Below, piece by piece: positions 5,732 through 7,812 of a stretch of DNA of 7,812 bases. Source of the DNA: an uncultured Faecalibacterium sp. (GTDB taxonomy: Bacteria; Bacillota; Clostridia; Oscillospirales; Ruminococcaceae); the NCBI GenBank assembly GCA_934525405.1, contig CAKSZF010000067.1:1-7812 (forward strand), in the 5' to 3' direction. The position numbers and the translations under genes are program-made. The notes beneath the pieces are model-generated. The model saw only the letters and a list, made by a program, of their open reading frames with translations, did not search any database and was not told the DNA's origin. The stretch's first letter is position 1; each line of letters opens with the position of its first letter.

Positions 5732-5764
5732 TCTGGCTTTCCATCCAATCTAAGTAGTACATTG

Positions 5765-5812
5765 CCCGGCGGAGGCCCACGGGAATACGCCCGCAGGCTT
5801 CGCCGGGTTTTT
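5765..5812 (+). terminator. Intergenic hairpin with T-run between binding protein and permease genes; leaky terminator or mRNA-stabilising element
   Basis: An outer 7-bp stem pairs CCCGGCG (5765-5771) with CGCCGGG (5801-5807). It continues through imperfect pairing to an inner CGGG/CCCG stem (5780-5783 with 5790-5793), and TTTTT follows at 5808-5812. It has the form of an intrinsic terminator, yet the dctQ ribosome site begins five bases later and no promoter is apparent in between. Partial termination, or 3'-end protection of a binding-protein-only mRNA, would give more binding protein than permease, as is common in binding-protein-dependent transporters. Confidence 0.78.
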
Positions 5813-5828
5813 AAATGGAGGAATTTCT

Positions 5829-6350
5829 ATGCCGAAAATCTTTACCACTCTGGATAAGATCAGACCGGCGTACGACATTACCTACAAGGTGGTTCTGTTC
5901 ATCTGCAAGATCCTGCTGATCGCAGATATCCTCATTACCACGATGTCGGTCATTGGCCGTTACGTCCCCTTTATCCCGGACCCCTCCTGGTCTGAGGAGG
6001 TCGTTCTGACCTGCATGAGTTACATGGCTGTGCTGAGCGCTGCACTGGCTATCCGCCGCGGCGCACACATCCGCATGACTGCGTTCGATATGTATCTGCC
6101 CAAGAAAGTGGTCAAGGCGCTGGACATTCTGGCCGATCTGGCTGTGATGGTTCTTGGTGTGGTCATGATGGTGGTCGGCTGGAACTACGCCACCACGCTG
6201 GGCGGTCGTGGCTTCTATGTTTCCATGCCTTGGCTGAGCCGCTTCTGGATGTACTTCCCGGTGCCGCTGGCCGGTGTTGCCATGATCATCTTTGAGATCG
6301 AGTCTCTGTACAACCACGTCAAGAGCTTTTTTGTAAAGGAGGAAATGTAA
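5829..6350 (+). CDS. dctQ: TRAP transporter small membrane subunit (DctQ family)
   Basis: This 173-residue membrane protein has four predicted helices at about 20-42, 57-75, 95-118 and 130-154. The DctQ signature is clear: WSEEVVLTCMSYMAVLSAALAIRRGAHIRM (54-83), combining the WSEE entry to the second helix with the charged RRGAHI loop. DctQ forms a complex with DctM and supplies a scaffold for the elevator-type transport domain and for docking of the binding protein. GGAGGA lies 6 bases before the ATG, straight after the intergenic hairpin. The dctM ATG follows its TAA by one base, with the dctM ribosome site inside this gene, so the two are translationally linked. The family assignment is firm; the symbol refers to the family and not to C4-dicarboxylate specificity. 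Confidence 0.94.
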   Translation: MPKIFTTLDKIRPAYDITYKVVLFICKILLIADILITTMSVIGRYVPFIPDPSWSEEVVLTCMSYMAVLSAALAIRRGAHIRMTAFDMYLPKKVVKALDILADLAVMVLGVVMMVVGWNYATTLGGRGFYVSMPWLSRFWMYFPVPLAGVAMIIFEIESLYNHVKSFFVKEEM

Positions 6351-6351
6351 T

Positions 6352-7692
6352 ATGACAGTTCAGACACTGGCAATCATTGTCCTTCTTGTCAGCTTCTTTG
6401 TTATGATCTTCCTGCGCTTCCCCATTGCATACGCCGTTGGCCTGTCCAGCGTGCTGTGCATGCTGGTGCAGGGTCAGGCACTGACCGACGTCTGCCGCCT
6501 GATGGTCAAGGGCATCTCTTCCTTCAGCCTGATGGCTGTGCCGTTCTTCATCACCATGGGCGTGCTCATGGGCTCCGGCGGCATCTCTGAAAAGCTGATC
6601 GCACTGGCTGACGCCTGCGTGGGCTGGATGCGCGGCGGCATGGCCATGGTCAACATCGTGGCTTCCTACTTCTTCGGCGGCATTTCCGGTTCTGCTTCCG
6701 CCGATACCGCTTCCATCGGCTCTATCATGATCCCCATGATGGTGGATCAGGGCTACGGCGCAGACTTCTCCACCGCTGTTACCATCACCTCCTCCTGCGA
6801 GGGTCTGCTGGTTCCTCCCAGCCATAACATGGTCATCTACGCTACTACTGCCGGTGGTATCTCCGTGGGCAGCCTGTTCCTGGCCGGTTACCTGCCCGGC
6901 GCTCTGCTGGCTATCGTGCTGATGATCGGCTCCTACATTATCTCGGTCAAGCGCAACTACCCCAAGGGTGATCCGTTCAGCATCAAGGCTTTTGTCAAGC
7001 AGCTGGGCACCTCCATCTGGGCACTGGCCGCTGTTATCATCGTGGTGTTCGGCGTTGTCGGCGGTGTGTTTACCGCTACCGAGTCCGCTGCTATCGCCGT
7101 TATCTACTCTCTGCTCGTTTCCGTGTTCGTCTATAAGGGTCTGGACTGGAAGGGCGTGTGGCACGCTCTGGACGAGTGCGTCAACACCCTGTCCATCGTG
7201 CTGATCCTGATCGCTACCTCTGCAGTGTTCGGCAACTGCCTGACCATGCTGCATGTGCCCGATCTGGCAGCAACCGCCATCACCGACCTCACCGATAACC
7301 CCTACATGATTGCACTGCTCGTCGACCTGATCCTGCTGGTGCTGGGCATGATCATGGATATGGCTCCCATCATCCTGATCGCTACCCCCATCCTGCTGCC
7401 CATCGCCACCTCCATCGGCATCGATCCCATCCAGTTCGGTATCATCGTGGTTCTGAACTGCGGCATCGGTCTGCTCACTCCTCCCGTTGGCTCCGTTCTG
7501 TTCATCGGCTCTGCCGTTGCAAAGCGCCCCATGGAGAAGGTGGTCAAGGCGACCCTGCCGTTCTACCTGTGCATGTTCATTGCACTGCTGCTGCTGACCT
7601 ACGTTCCCGACATCAGCCTGATGATCCCCAAGCTGCTGGGCGGCTACGTCAGCCCCATCGCAAACCCGCTGGGTCCTGTGTTCATCCACTAA
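6352..7692 (+). CDS. dctM: TRAP transporter large membrane subunit (DctM family)
   Basis: This 446-residue, very hydrophobic protein is the transport subunit, which moves the solute inward using the sodium gradient in characterised relatives. It has about a dozen membrane segments plus re-entrant hairpins. Visible family motifs are FFGGISGSASADTASIG (107-123), GLLVPPSHNMVIYATTAGG (151-169), GVFTATESAAIAVIYSLL (238-255), GMIMDMAPIILIATPILLPI (332-351), GIDPIQFGIIVVLN (356-369) and GLLTPPVGSVLFIG (373-386). The paired PPSHN and TPPVG loops belong to the two inverted halves that form the sodium and substrate sites. Length is normal, with a slightly long polar tail (GGYVSPIANPLGPVFIH). AAAGGAGG lies 9 bases before the ATG, within dctQ. 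The long antisense reading frame over this gene is a codon-bias shadow. The family is certain, the substrate unknown. Confidence 0.96.
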   Translation: MTVQTLAIIVLLVSFFVMIFLRFPIAYAVGLSSVLCMLVQGQALTDVCRLMVKGISSFSLMAVPFFITMGVLMGSGGISEKLIALADACVGWMRGGMAMVNIVASYFFGGISGSASADTASIGSIMIPMMVDQGYGADFSTAVTITSSCEGLLVPPSHNMVIYATTAGGISVGSLFLAGYLPGALLAIVLMIGSYIISVKRNYPKGDPFSIKAFVKQLGTSIWALAAVIIVVFGVVGGVFTATESAAIAVIYSLLVSVFVYKGLDWKGVWHALDECVNTLSIVLILIATSAVFGNCLTMLHVPDLAATAITDLTDNPYMIALLVDLILLVLGMIMDMAPIILIATPILLPIATSIGIDPIQFGIIVVLNCGIGLLTPPVGSVLFIGSAVAKRPMEKVVKATLPFYLCMFIALLLLTYVPDISLMIPKLLGGYVSPIANPLGPVFIH

Positions 7693-7724
7693 GCGCAGCA
7701 TAAGGGAAAACTCCTTACATCTTT

Positions 7725-7771
7725 AAGACCGGAACCTGTCAGCCCTTTGGGCTGCGGGCCCCGGTCTTTTT
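7725..7771 (+). terminator. Rho-independent terminator of the TRAP operon
   Basis: An outer 8-bp stem AAGACCGG (7725-7732) / CCGGTCTT (7761-7768) encloses an inner 6-bp hairpin CAGCCC (7740-7745) / GGGCTG (7749-7754) with a TTT loop. The outer stem ends in five T residues (7767-7771). It starts 33 bases after the dctM stop. The remaining 41 bases to the window edge show no gene. Confidence 0.92.
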
Positions 7772-7812
7772 GCGTGTGCACCAAAATGCGGACAGCTTGC
7801 ACGGCGGGGAAC

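Noticed and set aside
6319..7701. A 460-codon open frame on the minus strand over dctM
   Set aside because: Its translation is dominated by Asp, Gln, His and Gly with no membrane or domain pattern, as expected from the opposite strand of a hydrophobic gene with strong codon bias. No good ribosome site was apparent.
1..7812. CRISPR arrays, insertion sequences, tRNA or rRNA genes
   Set aside because: No regularly spaced repeats, transposase-like coding, terminal repeats or tRNA/rRNA-like sequence was found in the window.

Overview
The window is GC-rich, with signals typical of Gram-positive bacteria: AAGGAGG-type ribosome binding sites, lipoprotein substrate-binding proteins and a LytS/YesM-type histidine kinase paired with a YesN-type regulator. 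Codon use and gene content suggest a gut Oscillospiraceae/Ruminococcaceae anaerobe, perhaps Faecalibacterium or a relative. This taxonomic guess comes from general resemblance only.

Layout. (1) Bases 1-186 hold the 3' end of an oxidoreductase gene that looks like the mannitol dehydrogenase/fructuronate reductase (UxuB-like) family, closed by a rho-independent terminator at 209-254. (2) A small two-helix membrane protein with a YcxB-like C-terminal domain lies on the minus strand (325-855), with its own promoter and a strong terminator facing the first one. (3) A divergent promoter region (856-1017) leads into a translationally coupled three-gene operon: a membrane sensor kinase (1018-2547), an AraC-type response regulator (2544-3353) and a DctP-family TRAP substrate-binding lipoprotein (3350-4354). 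Both junctions are 4-bp start/stop overlaps, and a likely terminator follows. (4) A 285-bp regulatory region (4355-4639) carries repeated TTTCGAAA elements just upstream of a good sigma-70/A-type promoter. (5) A complete tripartite TRAP transporter follows: a second DctP-type lipoprotein (4640-5731), an intergenic hairpin with a T-run, the small membrane subunit DctQ (5829-6350) and the large membrane subunit DctM (6352-7692), ending in a strong terminator.

How the parts may work together. The kinase-regulator pair probably controls the TRAP operon. The binding protein encoded with the kinase is a candidate extracellular ligand sensor, giving a three-component sensor (binding protein, kinase, regulator), while the second, apparently highly expressed binding protein feeds the DctQM permease. 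Both binding proteins keep the arginines expected for carboxylate binding, so the substrate is probably an organic or sugar acid. The UxuB-like neighbour makes a hexuronate or related sugar acid the best guess, but this is unproven. The most interesting points are the sensor-type TRAP binding protein, the TTTCGAAA repeats as a candidate regulator site, and the hairpin that may set the ratio of binding protein to permease.
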